A program made the position numbers and the translations under genes. A stretch of 64,000 nt of DNA, taken from positions 806,001 through 870,000 of the forward strand of contig CANLEM010000001.1 of NCBI GenBank assembly GCA_947489685.1. The letters are read 5' to 3'. The stretch's first letter is position 1. Each line of letters opens with the position of its first letter. The notes below the pieces were generated by a model, which saw nothing but the letters and a program-made list of their open reading frames with translations, was not told the origin of the DNA and did not search any database. Source of the DNA: an uncultured Aquimarina sp. Lineage in GTDB: Bacteria > Bacteroidota > Bacteroidia > Flavobacteriales > Flavobacteriaceae. Shown here piece by piece: positions 33,808 to 43,570 of this stretch.

Positions 33808-35085
33808 CTACTGCATAACCATATAGTTATTCATAGATTGCTTTAATTTAAATTTGGGGGCTATATTATTTTGTGGATCATCAAAAAGATCTTTTACATC
33901 AATAAAATTTTTGGTGAACCTATTATATTTTAGAATGTTTAAAGCATTTTTCTTAATTACCTGATTAGGCATTTCAACCCCTCCGCTGTGGATGTTGAAG
34001 AAACTATTGTCCATCATAAAGGCTTTTTGTATCGAAGCTAATGAAGTATACGATTTATCGAATTTTACAACATCTGAAAAACCAGAGATTTTCGATTTGT
34101 GAATATAAGTCATTGCCGAATTTGAAGTATAAATTGCCGATCCCGTATGCTGAAAATTTGTTTGGTCTGATAGGTTAACTAATGTTGCATTAGTAATGGT
34201 AACATCGGTAATGTCATTTGGTTTGGTAAACCCAAGATTTTTATTGTAACCGTCTACCTCTATTGCATAAGAACCAGTAGGGCTGGTAATATATGGATGA
34301 CGTATTGCTACTATGTTATTCAAATTTCCTTTGAAACCTTCAGAAATATGATAATCATCTTCATTGGCCTTGAAAGAGATTAGATTTTGGATATTATTGG
34401 TACCTCCATGAAAATTAAAAGAATCTTGCCCGGAGTGACTTATCATAATGTTATCTATAATAGAAGAAGAGCCTATTCCATATAGCGTAAGTCCATTAGA
34501 TCCTTGTCTTCTTTTAGTGGTGTTACCAGAAAATTCGATTCTTACATATCTTAAGATTGCAGTTTCTTCATCGGTTTGATTACCGCCATATGATGAGAAC
34601 TGAGGATTAAAATTTCCCTCCATGATACCCGTGCCAGAGGCAGTGTTTGTTTTTCCTGATCCAGCGATAATTATACCACCCCAGTCTCCACTATTTCTTG
34701 ATTTAGCACCTTTGTTGGATGTAAAGACTATAGGATAAGATTTTGTACCCGCAGCAATAAGTTTTGATCCTTTGGTAATGATAAGATTAGCTGGATTTTT
34801 GTGATCACCTCTTATAATGGTTCCTTCTTGTATAGTCAAAGAAGCACCACTAGTAACATAAACATCGCCTGATATTAAATATACGACGTCATTGGTTAAG
34901 TAAGTGTTGTTTGCAATAATATTAGGTAGTTTTTCTTCAGCATTTGGATATTCTGTCTTGTTAGGAGAGAAGTTCGTCCATACTTTTGCCCATCTGTCGT
35001 CATTTTCATTAAAATCTTGTGCATAAATAGTAAAAGAAAAAAATAATAGGATAAAACCTGTAACCAGTGAGCAATTTTTTATCAT
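33808..35085 (-). CDS. Secreted beta-helix-like protein, module copy A
   Basis: 425 residues with signal peptide (about 1-22). The body shows short repeated beta strands with Asn/Gly turns, such as GDVYVTSGASLTIQEGTIIRG and PIVFTSNKGAKSRNSGDWGG, typical of a right-handed parallel beta-helix. No catalytic set is evident. It lacks a recognisable type IX C-terminal sorting domain, but ends in MVMQ, like its paralogue (TVMQ). The paralogue at 36075-37343 aligns along the full length. Role unknown; surface or periplasmic adhesion or polysaccharide binding are possibilities. Confidence 0.82.
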   Translation of the reverse strand: MIKNCSLVTGFILLFFSFTIYAQDFNENDDRWAKVWTNFSPNKTEYPNAEEKLPNIIANNTYLTNDVVYLISGDVYVTSGASLTIQEGTIIRGDHKNPANLIITKGSKLIAAGTKSYPIVFTSNKGAKSRNSGDWGGIIIAGSGKTNTASGTGIMEGNFNPQFSSYGGNQTDEETAILRYVRIEFSGNTTKRRQGSNGLTLYGIGSSSIIDNIMISHSGQDSFNFHGGTNNIQNLISFKANEDDYHISEGFKGNLNNIVAIRHPYITSPTGSYAIEVDGYNKNLGFTKPNDITDVTITNATLVNLSDQTNFQHTGSAIYTSNSAMTYIHKSKISGFSDVVKFDKSYTSLASIQKAFMMDNSFFNIHSGGVEMPNQVIKKNALNILKYNRFTKNFIDVKDLFDDPQNNIAPKFKLKQSMNNYMVMQ

Positions 35086-35226
35086 AATAGTTTATTTTGG
35101 GGTTAAAACTATTGGAGGAAATTTATCTCCTTCAATTTTGGGATTACTAAGTTAACAGAGTTTTGTTAAAGTTGGTTACGTGTTTACCGTAAACTTTGTA
35201 TGTTCGTCGTTGTTTTAACTATAATT

Positions 35227-35277
35227 ATGAAAACATTAAGAGTATTATTCCTACTAATGTTAATTTTAATTTTTTGA
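35227..35277 (+). pseudogene. 16-residue signal-peptide-like remnant
   Basis: ATG-started frame on the plus strand giving MKTLRVLFLLMLILIF, then a stop. The sequence looks like the front of a signal peptide cut off before any mature protein, either a decayed gene or chance. There is no good promoter upstream. Confidence 0.25.
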
Positions 35278-35532
35278 TTATCAGAGAAATAGAAAATTTA
35301 CATGTATATTGTCTAGGTATTTTGTAATACAGCGATTTTGATTTAATTTTGTTAAAAAAAAGGGTTTTTTCCCCTAAATGCTTATATGTTTTAATGCCTT
35401 TTAGGAGTTAAATGTCAGATTTAATTTACCGAAAGTATTGTGTTAATCATCAGATAATTAGAAAAATGAATTCAGATTGATGTTTAAAGCGTATAAATGT
35501 CAAAGGATTTTTTTGGAAATGTTTTAATAATA

Positions 35533-35563
35533 AAAAAGCGACTTTAATTTAAAGTCGCTTTCT
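35533..35563 (-). terminator. Terminator of the second small secreted gene
   Basis: AAAGCGACTTTAATTTAAAGTCGCTTT at 35535-35561 is a near-perfect palindrome, followed on the minus strand by T's. Confidence 0.85.
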
Positions 35564-35596
35564 AAAATATTGTTGTTTTATAAAGAGAGATAATAT

Positions 35597-36034
35597 TTAG
35601 AAATTTCCGTTTGCGCCAATTCGTATCTTTTTTATAATCTCTTCAAAATATAAGATCGCCCAAACAATTTTTTCGGTATCCGCGTAGGGGATAAATTCAG
35701 ATATTACATCATCAGTACCTTCAATGGTCTCTAGTGTCGTTTCGTGAAACTTATCAAGAGATTTTAAATGATCAGAACTTTCTTTAATACCAATATCCGA
35801 CAAAGAGACGCCAGCTTCGTTTGTTAAGGCGAGATACGGAAGTATGGTAGTTATTTCTTTTACTCGTTCTGTATACAGTTGGATTAACTCACCTTTTTTT
35901 AATTCTTCTAGTTGATCAATGGTATGAAATTTTCCAGTCATAATATTTTGATCAAAAAACACATTCTTTTTGGACTGTGCATGGCTATAACTGGCGATAA
36001 AGATTATAAAAAGGATACTAGTTAGTGTTTTCAT
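35597..36034 (-). CDS. Secreted protein, module copy B
   Basis: 145 residues with signal peptide (1-19, SHAQ). Conserved blocks shared with copy A are GKFHTIDQLEELKKGELIQL, LTNEAGVSLSDIGIKE and KIVWAILYFEEIIKKIRIG. No known family recognised. It lies 40 bp downstream of beta-helix gene B on the same strand without a hairpin between them, so these two may be co-transcribed, unlike copy A. Confidence 0.8.
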   Translation of the reverse strand: MKTLTSILFIIFIASYSHAQSKKNVFFDQNIMTGKFHTIDQLEELKKGELIQLYTERVKEITTILPYLALTNEAGVSLSDIGIKESSDHLKSLDKFHETTLETIEGTDDVISEFIPYADTEKIVWAILYFEEIIKKIRIGANGNF

Positions 36035-36074
36035 TCTTTTGAAGGTTTTTTATGAGCGATCATGTTTGCTAAGT

Positions 36075-37343
36075 CTATTGCATAACGGTATAGCTTTCAG
36101 GATCTTTAAGCGAGAATTTAGGATGTTTTTTGTCAAGAGGGTCGGTAAATAAATCTTTAACACTTTTGAAATTATTGGTATACATATTATATTTTAGTAG
36201 TTGATCTGTTCGGATCTTAAACTCAAAGCTAATCAATACTGGCGTATTATGCACATTAAAAATGCTATTTTCTAACAAAAAACATTTTTCAATATCATGA
36301 TAAGATTGATATGATTTATCAAACATAACAACATTTGCAAAGCCCGATATCTTTGATTCAGTAATTTCTAATCTTGCCAAGTTTTTTGAGGAAATGGCGG
36401 CCACTGTATGTTTATAATTTTTTTGATCAGACAAGTTGATTAAGGAGGCATTTTTTATTTTGACATGTGATAGAGAGCTCGGATTGATATATCCTTCTTT
36501 TTTATCATAGCCATCAGTTTCTATAGCATAAGAACCACTAACATCGCTAATATATGGATGTCTTACTGCTAATATATTATGCAATTCTGCCTTATATCCA
36601 AGCGTAAAATCAAAATCATCATCCTTTGCTTTATAGGATATTAAATTATGCATGTCTACCGAGCCTCCAAAACACTCGAAAGAATCATCGGCCGAGTAGC
36701 TTACCATAATATTGTTTACAATTGATTTTTTTCCTAAAGCGTATAGCGATAGGCCATTTAATTCTTTGGATTGGTTAATTTTTTTTCCTGCAAATTCAAT
36801 TCTTACGAAAGACATTTCTGTGGTTAACTCATCTTCATTATCACCACCATAGCTAGCGTATTGAGGCAAAAAGTTTCCTTCCAGAACTTTTGAAACCGAA
36901 GGAGAATTAATTTTCCCGGATCCGGCTATAACGATACCTCCCCAATCTCCAGGTTTTCTGGATTTAGGAACATTATTGGATGTAAAAACAATAGGAGACG
37001 TTTTCGAGCCATTAGCTACAAGTTTTGCTCCTTTGGTTATCACCAAACTCGTAGAGTTTTTGGCATCACATCTTATAATGGTGCCTTCTTCAATGGTGAG
37101 TGTAGCATTATTAGTAACATAAACGTTTCCGGACATTAGATATACTACGTCGCTTCTTAAACGAGAATTGGTTTCGATAAGATTAGGAAGAATTTCTTCT
37201 GGTTCAGGATAGTCCTGAAGATTAGGATCAAAACAAGTCCATCCTTTGGTCCATTTCAGTTGCGGATCACTAATTTCTGTTTGTGAAAAAGAGAAAATAG
37301 AAAAACAACAACAGAGTACTATTGGTATTATATTCAATTTCAT
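36075..37343 (-). CDS. Secreted beta-helix-like protein, module copy B
   Basis: 422 residues with signal peptide (1-20). Full-length paralogue of copy A: GNVYVTNNATLTIEEGTIIR, PIVFTSNNVPKSRKPGDWGG and HNILAVRHPYISDVSGSYAI occur at matching places. A parallel beta-helix is inferred from the repeated short strands. No catalytic motif. Copy B carries more Cys and charged changes in the middle than copy A, which suggests divergence after duplication. Confidence 0.82.
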   Translation of the reverse strand: MKLNIIPIVLCCCFSIFSFSQTEISDPQLKWTKGWTCFDPNLQDYPEPEEILPNLIETNSRLRSDVVYLMSGNVYVTNNATLTIEEGTIIRCDAKNSTSLVITKGAKLVANGSKTSPIVFTSNNVPKSRKPGDWGGIVIAGSGKINSPSVSKVLEGNFLPQYASYGGDNEDELTTEMSFVRIEFAGKKINQSKELNGLSLYALGKKSIVNNIMVSYSADDSFECFGGSVDMHNLISYKAKDDDFDFTLGYKAELHNILAVRHPYISDVSGSYAIETDGYDKKEGYINPSSLSHVKIKNASLINLSDQKNYKHTVAAISSKNLARLEITESKISGFANVVMFDKSYQSYHDIEKCFLLENSIFNVHNTPVLISFEFKIRTDQLLKYNMYTNNFKSVKDLFTDPLDKKHPKFSLKDPESYTVMQ

Positions 37344-37552
37344 AACTGGGGTGGGGGTGTTTGGTTTAGAATTAAAATTATACCATTATTTTACTTTTAC
37401 TGACAATTGTAACGTTATTAAAATGTTAACCTAATTTTGAAGAATATATTGTTCAGAGGAGTATAGTTTTTTCCACAAAACATATACTGGAAATTGAAGA
37501 AATCCAGCGTTATAATTTGTTATATGTATTGTTAATAAGCTTTTGAGGGAGC

Positions 37553-40177
37553 TTAATTTTTAACAGAATCCTTTTTCTTCTTTCCGCCTAAGAATCCACC
37601 CAGAATATTTTTGGCTGTATTTTTTAGTGCATCCTCGTTAGTTGTGGTTGTTTTGGTAGAATCATTTTTCTTAGTTCCACCCAGAAGATCTGTTAGTACC
37701 TTTTTGCCTTCGCCTACGATCTTGTCTGTTGCTTTTTCTTTTTGTTTATTCACTATTTGTTGTGTGAGTTGTTTTACTGCCTGGCCGGTGCTTAAATTTA
37801 CTTTTGGGTTTGTGAAATTTCCTGAAATTCCGATAGGAAGCCCGACAGTCATACTATTAGCTTCTTTTTCGTCAAGTTGAGATAGTAAACTTCCTACTTC
37901 GTTGCCTAGATATTTAGCCGGAACATCAACAGTAACATTGTAATTCATACTTTGATCAAAACTATGATTTCCGCCTGCAGTAATTTTTATGCCTTCTACA
38001 TCAAATTCGAATGGCTTAACATTTATTTTTCCATCATCAAAGCTTAGGTTAGTTTTGATATCTTTTAAATTTAATTTGTCAAGTTCTATAAAATTAAGTT
38101 GACCATCTAATTTTGATAATAGCGGAGTTTTGGTTGTAGATACTTGCGCATTTAAGATTTCTGCAAGGGCTTTTCCTTTTAACGATGTTAATACCGGCGT
38201 GAGGTCGTCGTTTAATCTACCATTAAGGTTAATTTGAGAGGTAAGATTACCAGTTAATGCTCGAGCAATTGGAGCGAGACCTTTAATCAATTCAAGGTTA
38301 TTGAAAGATTGAACAATATCTATTTTGCTTAAATCTAAAGCCATGTCAAATGTAGGGACTTCGGATTTTGTAGATACATTACCATTAAAAGCTAATCCTC
38401 CATCAAATATATTTGAGGTAACATTTTGTAAATAGGCAGTCTCATCTTTGATTTTTACTGTTCCTTTGGTGTTTTGTAAGGTAAGATTATCATAGATTAC
38501 TTTTTTCGTATCAAAATTAAGAGTGGCATCTAGGAAAGAAGGGATTTTCATTCCTTCGTTTTCTTGGTTGTTTGTATCGGGGGTTTCTTCGGGAGTTTCT
38601 GAATCATTCACCATAAAATCACTAACCGCAAAAACATTTGATGTAACATCAAAATTTCCTTTCAAATCTTGTTTAGAAAATAAGAAACCCATCAGGTTAT
38701 CGATCGTTCCTGTTGCTCCAAGATCAGATTGACCAGTGCTAGCTTGCATTTTATCCAAAGAAATCGTTTGTGGATTAAAGCTAACATCTGCAGCTGCAAT
38801 TTTAACCTCATTAGGTAAATCAGACGAGGCATATGTGAATTCAGAAATGCTTGCAGTACCCGAACTTTTTACATTTTGATATTGTTCTTTTTCTAGAGAT
38901 TGCATATCAAAATGAGTGCGTACATCTGCTTTTACTATTCCATTAATCTTTTCTTCTAACTCTAATGGATATGCTTGATTTAGATTAGCCAGGTTTAAAG
39001 TTCCGTCCAACATCATGTCAACGATCATATTTTTAGTGATGTTTTTTAAATAGCCTTTGGCAGCAAATGAATCCTCGTCTATTTTAAAAGTTAAGTTTTC
39101 TATTTTTACATAGGTGTCATCAACTAATCCTGTTTCATTCTTTATCTGAGTATCAATATTAATATTTCTAACTCCTTTAGGAAGGTCAGGGTATTTGAAG
39201 GATGCATTATGAGATTTTATTTGTATATCCATAGTAGGTATATACGTGTCGTCAGATTTTCCTTTAACAATTCCATTAATCGAAAAATCTCCTGCGGTGG
39301 TCACTCCATCAAGGTTTTTGGCATAAGTTTCTGGTATAACGGCAAGAAAGTTTTTAAAATCAGAAGTAGGGGTCTTAAAACTTAGATCTATATCGGTATC
39401 TTTCTCATTAAGCTGAACAAATCCTGCAAATTCTAAAGGCAATCTATTAATAAGTGCTTTGTTTTCTTTAAACGAATATCGCTGATTTTTAAGATCTAAT
39501 TCTATTTCTGCGTCTAATTGCAGCTTGTTATTGTTTAAGTATTTAGTATCCTCTAAGCTAAATGATGCTTCGGTGTCTGTTTTAGTGTCTAGAATTACTT
39601 TTTCTCCAGAAACGGATCCATCACCCTGATGATTAAGGTTAGTCATTTCTAAAACAGTCTTACTCACATCATCGATAAAAAAGATTTTACTATCATTAAT
39701 TTCATAATGTTCTAGGGCAAATACAAAAGAACTATTACTTTCCTCTTCGGGAGCGGGTACAGCCTCTTTTTCATCGGTTTTGGTAATATCAAAATTCGAA
39801 TTACCAAGAGAATCAGTTTTAATGGCAATATGGGCCTCATCAATAATGATTTTTTGAACATTTATAGCTTCAGAAGTGTCTTTAAACAATTCGTTAACCG
39901 ACATGTTGAGCGCTATTTTTTTTGAATATGCAAGTGTATCTCCTTCAAAAGGAGCATAGTTTATGATCGAAAGTTCGTCAATAATTACAGAAGCTCTAGG
40001 GAAACTTCTTATCAAGCTAATATCAATGTCGGCAAAATCAACCTTTGCATTTACATGTTGATTAACTATATAACGTACCTTTTCTTTGATAGTTCCCTTA
40101 AATATAAAAGGAATTGAGATGATTCCGATAATACAAAGCAAAAGAATAACACCAAGAATTTTAAGGGCTTTTTTCAT
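37553..40177 (-). CDS. AsmA-like inner-membrane-anchored protein
   Basis: 874 residues with one N-terminal membrane helix (5-27) and a long periplasmic part rich in repeating beta strands. The AsmA-like ending (GLPIGISGNFTNPKVNLST, about 800-820) and N-terminal DFADIDISLIRSFPRASVII are family marks. AsmA-like proteins form hydrophobic grooves linked to lipid movement between membranes. The last 60 residues are Lys/Asp-rich. Exact role here is unknown. Confidence 0.88.
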   Translation of the reverse strand: MKKALKILGVILLLCIIGIISIPFIFKGTIKEKVRYIVNQHVNAKVDFADIDISLIRSFPRASVIIDELSIINYAPFEGDTLAYSKKIALNMSVNELFKDTSEAINVQKIIIDEAHIAIKTDSLGNSNFDITKTDEKEAVPAPEEESNSSFVFALEHYEINDSKIFFIDDVSKTVLEMTNLNHQGDGSVSGEKVILDTKTDTEASFSLEDTKYLNNNKLQLDAEIELDLKNQRYSFKENKALINRLPLEFAGFVQLNEKDTDIDLSFKTPTSDFKNFLAVIPETYAKNLDGVTTAGDFSINGIVKGKSDDTYIPTMDIQIKSHNASFKYPDLPKGVRNINIDTQIKNETGLVDDTYVKIENLTFKIDEDSFAAKGYLKNITKNMIVDMMLDGTLNLANLNQAYPLELEEKINGIVKADVRTHFDMQSLEKEQYQNVKSSGTASISEFTYASSDLPNEVKIAAADVSFNPQTISLDKMQASTGQSDLGATGTIDNLMGFLFSKQDLKGNFDVTSNVFAVSDFMVNDSETPEETPDTNNQENEGMKIPSFLDATLNFDTKKVIYDNLTLQNTKGTVKIKDETAYLQNVTSNIFDGGLAFNGNVSTKSEVPTFDMALDLSKIDIVQSFNNLELIKGLAPIARALTGNLTSQINLNGRLNDDLTPVLTSLKGKALAEILNAQVSTTKTPLLSKLDGQLNFIELDKLNLKDIKTNLSFDDGKINVKPFEFDVEGIKITAGGNHSFDQSMNYNVTVDVPAKYLGNEVGSLLSQLDEKEANSMTVGLPIGISGNFTNPKVNLSTGQAVKQLTQQIVNKQKEKATDKIVGEGKKVLTDLLGGTKKNDSTKTTTTNEDALKNTAKNILGGFLGGKKKKDSVKN

Positions 40178-40229
40178 GTGTTTGGGTTGGTTATGTTTTT
40201 GTTAAAGGGTTTTATATAGTAACGATATG

Positions 40230-40237
40230 CAAAGATA
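40230..40237 (-). promoter_or_regulatory. Probable -7 element of the AsmA-like gene
   Basis: TATCTTTG on the minus strand, 52 bp before the ATG, is an exact TAnnTTTG match. No clear TTG box is found at the right spacing. Confidence 0.4.
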
Positions 40238-40274
40238 CTATGTTGCTTTTTTTAAGTTAAGTATTTGTTAGATT

Positions 40275-40982
40275 TTATATGTCCATATCGATTTCTTCTC
40301 CTTGCTTTAGATTAAATTTCTTTCTTAAAGTATAGACTGCCAAATACAGTAAAGGAGTATCTAACGCCGCTACCAATACTTTAAATAGAAAGCCATTTAG
40401 TAATAATAACCCAAACTTATCCCAAGAAATAATGCCTCCGAAGCACAATAACAGTAGTACTGTGGCTGTATCGATCAATTGTGATGAAAAGGTAGAGAAG
40501 TTATTTCTTAGCCAGAGATGTTTCCCTTTAGTAATACGTTTCCAAAAATGAAAAATCTGAATATCTATATATTGGGCAAAAAGATATGCTATCATAGACG
40601 CAAAAACGGCAATGGCTGTTGCTCCAAAGACATTTTTAAATATTTCATCATTTATTGGTGACCAAGAAGTGGCAGGAACTACTGTTGCCGCTGATACTAT
40701 TAATAAAGAAAAGAAAGAAGCAAAAATTCCTGCGGTTACTATTTGGTTGGCCTTACGTTTTCCGAAAATTTCACTAATAATATCAGTGATTAAAAAAGTT
40801 ATTGGGTATGGTAATATACCAACCGAGATTTCAAAAGTATACATGCCAAAAAAATCCCAATAAAAGAATTTCTGAAAAATAAGGTTTGATGCAACCAATG
40901 ACGAAATAAACAATGCACCTAGTATAAGATAAATCTTGTAAGCGAATTGTTTATCCTTTGGACTCAAGGAGGGTTTGTTCAA
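40275..40982 (-). CDS. Queuosine precursor transporter (YhhQ/VUT family)
   Basis: 235 residues, about six membrane helices. It matches the VUT/YhhQ family, whose members import queuosine precursors such as preQ0 or preQ1 for tRNA modification. Motifs are PYPITFLITDIISEIFGKRK and DTATVLLLLCFGG. The only start in reach is TTG (40982-40980); upstream codons ATT and a stop leave little choice. It is divergent from folK-dNK, which also appears to start with TTG. Confidence 0.88.
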   Translation of the reverse strand: MNKPSLSPKDKQFAYKIYLILGALFISSLVASNLIFQKFFYWDFFGMYTFEISVGILPYPITFLITDIISEIFGKRKANQIVTAGIFASFFSLLIVSAATVVPATSWSPINDEIFKNVFGATAIAVFASMIAYLFAQYIDIQIFHFWKRITKGKHLWLRNNFSTFSSQLIDTATVLLLLCFGGIISWDKFGLLLLNGFLFKVLVAALDTPLLYLAVYTLRKKFNLKQGEEIDMDI

Positions 40983-41090
40983 AATAAACTAGTTAATAAT
41001 ACTTCGTGTAAAAATAAGGCGAAGTGATTTTGTTTTACTTAATTTGTTCTTAAAAATAAGAAGTTCTATCCAGAATATAAATGTCTCATA

Positions 41091-42215
41091 TTGAAAACAC
41101 CGAATCTTGTATATATTTCTTTAGGCAGTAATATCGGAAATCGATTGGATTTTCTTCAAAAAGCTGTTCATAAAATTCATCAAATCATTGGAGAGGTAAA
41201 AGTTATTTCTGGAGTTTATCAAACTCCTTCGTGGGGATTTGAAAGCGACGATTTTTATAACGCTTGTATAGCCATACGAACATTTTATAACACAAATGAG
41301 GTTTTAGATTATCTACTGCAGATTGAAGTAAATCTAGGAAGAAATAGAAAAGGTGATGCAGGCTATCATGCAAGAACCATTGATTTGGATATTATACTTT
41401 CTTCAGAAGGTATAATCAATACTAAAAGGTTAATTGTTCCGCATCCTGCAGTACAGGATAGAAAATTTGTTTTGGTTCCTTTGGCTGAAATTGCTGGTTA
41501 CGAAGAGCATCCTATATTGAGGCAAACCGTAAAGGAGTTGCTAGAAAATTGTACAGATGACTCAATGGTGTCATTAATCGATAAAAAAATTATAAACCCC
41601 AAAGCACACTATAATCTATCACAGTTTCAGTATTTAACAATTGAAGGAAATATTGGAGCCGGAAAAACAAGTCTAGCACAACTTATTGCAAATGAGTTTA
41701 ATGCCAAGTTGATTTTAGAACGTTTTGCAGATAATCCATTTTTACCAAAGTTTTATGAAGACATGGAGCGGTATGCATTTCCTTTAGAAATGTCATTTCT
41801 TGCCGATCGATATCAGAGGTTACAGGATGATATTGCGCAACTTGATCTTTTTTCGGACTTTGTAGTAAGCGATTATGATGTTTTTAAATCTCTAATTTTT
41901 GCAAAAGTTACATTACAAGAAGAAGAGTTTGCACTCTACAAGAGAGTGTTTGGTGTGATGTACAAAAATCTTCCTAAACCAGGGATGTATATTTATTTGT
42001 ATCAAAATACCGAACGTCTTTTGGAAAATATCAAAAAACGAGGTAGGAATTATGAGCAAAAAATTATGCCAGAGTATCTCAATAAGATAAACAAGGGTTA
42101 TTTACAATTTATAAAATCGCAATCAGAACTTAATGTCAAAATCATCGATGTCTCGGACCTCGATTTTGTAGCAAATCGAGTTGATTTTATCTCTATTTTA
42201 AACCAAATCTGTTAA
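41091..42215 (+). CDS. Bifunctional HPPK (FolK) - deoxynucleoside kinase fusion
   Basis: 374 residues. The first ~165 residues are 6-hydroxymethyl-7,8-dihydropterin pyrophosphokinase of folate synthesis: YISLGSNIGNR, RNRKGDAGYHARTIDLDIIL, and VPHPAVQDRKFVLVPLAEI. From about residue 180 a deoxynucleoside kinase follows: P-loop GNIGAGKTSLAQ, ERFADNPFL and the RLLENIKKRGRNYEQ lid. The HPPK-deoxyadenosine-kinase type fusion is known in Flavobacteriia. The start is a TTG at 41091; the nearby ATG at 41081 is in another frame. Confidence is high in both domains, less in the exact start. Confidence 0.92.
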   Translation: MKTPNLVYISLGSNIGNRLDFLQKAVHKIHQIIGEVKVISGVYQTPSWGFESDDFYNACIAIRTFYNTNEVLDYLLQIEVNLGRNRKGDAGYHARTIDLDIILSSEGIINTKRLIVPHPAVQDRKFVLVPLAEIAGYEEHPILRQTVKELLENCTDDSMVSLIDKKIINPKAHYNLSQFQYLTIEGNIGAGKTSLAQLIANEFNAKLILERFADNPFLPKFYEDMERYAFPLEMSFLADRYQRLQDDIAQLDLFSDFVVSDYDVFKSLIFAKVTLQEEEFALYKRVFGVMYKNLPKPGMYIYLYQNTERLLENIKKRGRNYEQKIMPEYLNKINKGYLQFIKSQSELNVKIIDVSDLDFVANRVDFISILNQIC

Positions 42216-42254
42216 CTGTTTGACTTTTTTAAATAACCTACAAGCGATATGAGT

Positions 42255-43559
42255 TTAAGATTTTTGAAGTTCTCTAGCCACTTTTTGCACTTCATCAAGC
42301 ACACGCAGCAAATTTCCGCTCCATAGTTTTTCTATCTGTTCTTCGGTATATCCGCGTTTCACTAATTCTATAGTTACATTAAAAGTTTCTGATGCATCAC
42401 TCCATCCCTCAATTCCGCCACCGCCATCAAAATCAGAACTAATCCCAACATGATCAATACCTATTTTATCAACCATATAGTCTATATGATTTACAAAATC
42501 AACAACATCTACTGCAGGTGGTAAGTTATCCATTTTTTTAACTTTTGCTCTGCGTATGGCCGCCATAGTCCCTAAAAAATCGTAATATTTTTCTTTTTCT
42601 TCTGTACTTAGTTTCATTACCTCTTCTCGTTCCAGCCAGGTAACTCCCATAGAATCGGCTATTTGTTTTCCGATTTCAACTTCTTTCACTACACGTTTTT
42701 CAAATTTTGCGGTGTTGAGATACGATGTAAATGCAACAGTTTGCACAACACCTCCGTTTTCTTTTAACCATTCTAGTTGTTCGTCATCTAGATTTCTACT
42801 ATGATCACATAATGCCCTTGCCGAAGAATGTGAAGCGATAATAGGAGCTTTAGTAAGTTCAATCATTTGTCGCATAGATTCTTTGGATGGGTGTGAGACG
42901 TCAATCATGATGCCGTGAGTATTCATTTCAGCAATAACTTCTTTCCCAAGATCACTTAGTCCATTGTGTAACCAGATTCCGTCGGCTTCTCCTGTGTTTG
43001 AATCACATAATTGGCTATGGCCATTGTGAGAAAGCGACATATACCGTGCTCCTAAGTCATGAAACTTTTTTACGTTGGCAATATCAAGACCAACAGGATA
43101 CCCATTTTCTATTCCGATCATAGCAACTTTTTTGCCTTTTTTATGAATTCGCCGCACATCATCTGATGTTAATGCCAATTCTATTTGATCGGGAGCAATT
43201 TCTTTGGCGAGTTTATGGATGGCATCAAACTTAGACATGGCAATATCATAAGCTTTTGCGTATCCAGATGGAGTTAGAGAGTCCTGACCAGTGTATACAA
43301 TAAACCAAGCAACATCCAGCCCGCCTTGATTCATTTTAGGTAATGTAATTTGAGAGTTTAGGTCCTGCGTGTAATTGATAGAATCTGTGAAATTTTTAAT
43401 ATTAATGTCGCAATGTGTATCTAATGTGATTACTCTTTCATGTATTTCTTTAGCTTTTGCGATGAGTTGGTCGTTAGATAATGTCTCTTTTTCAGATTTT
43501 TCTTGCTTGCATGATATCATGAGAAATACAATGGCTATCAGTATCGAGATTTGCTTCAT
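42255..43559 (-). CDS. M19-family membrane dipeptidase (lipoprotein)
   Basis: 434 residues with a lipoprotein signal (lipobox MISC, Cys18). Renal-dipeptidase motifs are in order: TLDTHCDIN (zinc site), GIENGYPVG, LSHNGHSQLCDS, DVSHPSKESM, IASHSSARALCDHSRNLDD and GISSDFDGGGGI. These enzymes use two zinc ions to hydrolyse dipeptides, including D-amino-acid forms. It is anchored to a membrane facing the periplasm. It sits downstream of a SpoU methyltransferase gene on the same strand (12-bp gap). Confidence 0.94.
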   Translation of the reverse strand: MKQISILIAIVFLMISCKQEKSEKETLSNDQLIAKAKEIHERVITLDTHCDINIKNFTDSINYTQDLNSQITLPKMNQGGLDVAWFIVYTGQDSLTPSGYAKAYDIAMSKFDAIHKLAKEIAPDQIELALTSDDVRRIHKKGKKVAMIGIENGYPVGLDIANVKKFHDLGARYMSLSHNGHSQLCDSNTGEADGIWLHNGLSDLGKEVIAEMNTHGIMIDVSHPSKESMRQMIELTKAPIIASHSSARALCDHSRNLDDEQLEWLKENGGVVQTVAFTSYLNTAKFEKRVVKEVEIGKQIADSMGVTWLEREEVMKLSTEEKEKYYDFLGTMAAIRRAKVKKMDNLPPAVDVVDFVNHIDYMVDKIGIDHVGISSDFDGGGGIEGWSDASETFNVTIELVKRGYTEEQIEKLWSGNLLRVLDEVQKVARELQKS

Positions 43560-43570
43560 GGGTGTGTGTT

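Larger units (their letters stand above)
35086..35596. other. 511-bp intergenic gap between the two module copies
   Basis: No gene longer than a few codons. It contains a 13-bp dyad GTTTACCGTAAAC (35182-35194) that could be an operator, a 16-codon signal-peptide-like frame (35227-35277) and the terminator of the next gene (35535-35561). The rest is AT-rich with no structure I can support. Confidence 0.6.
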
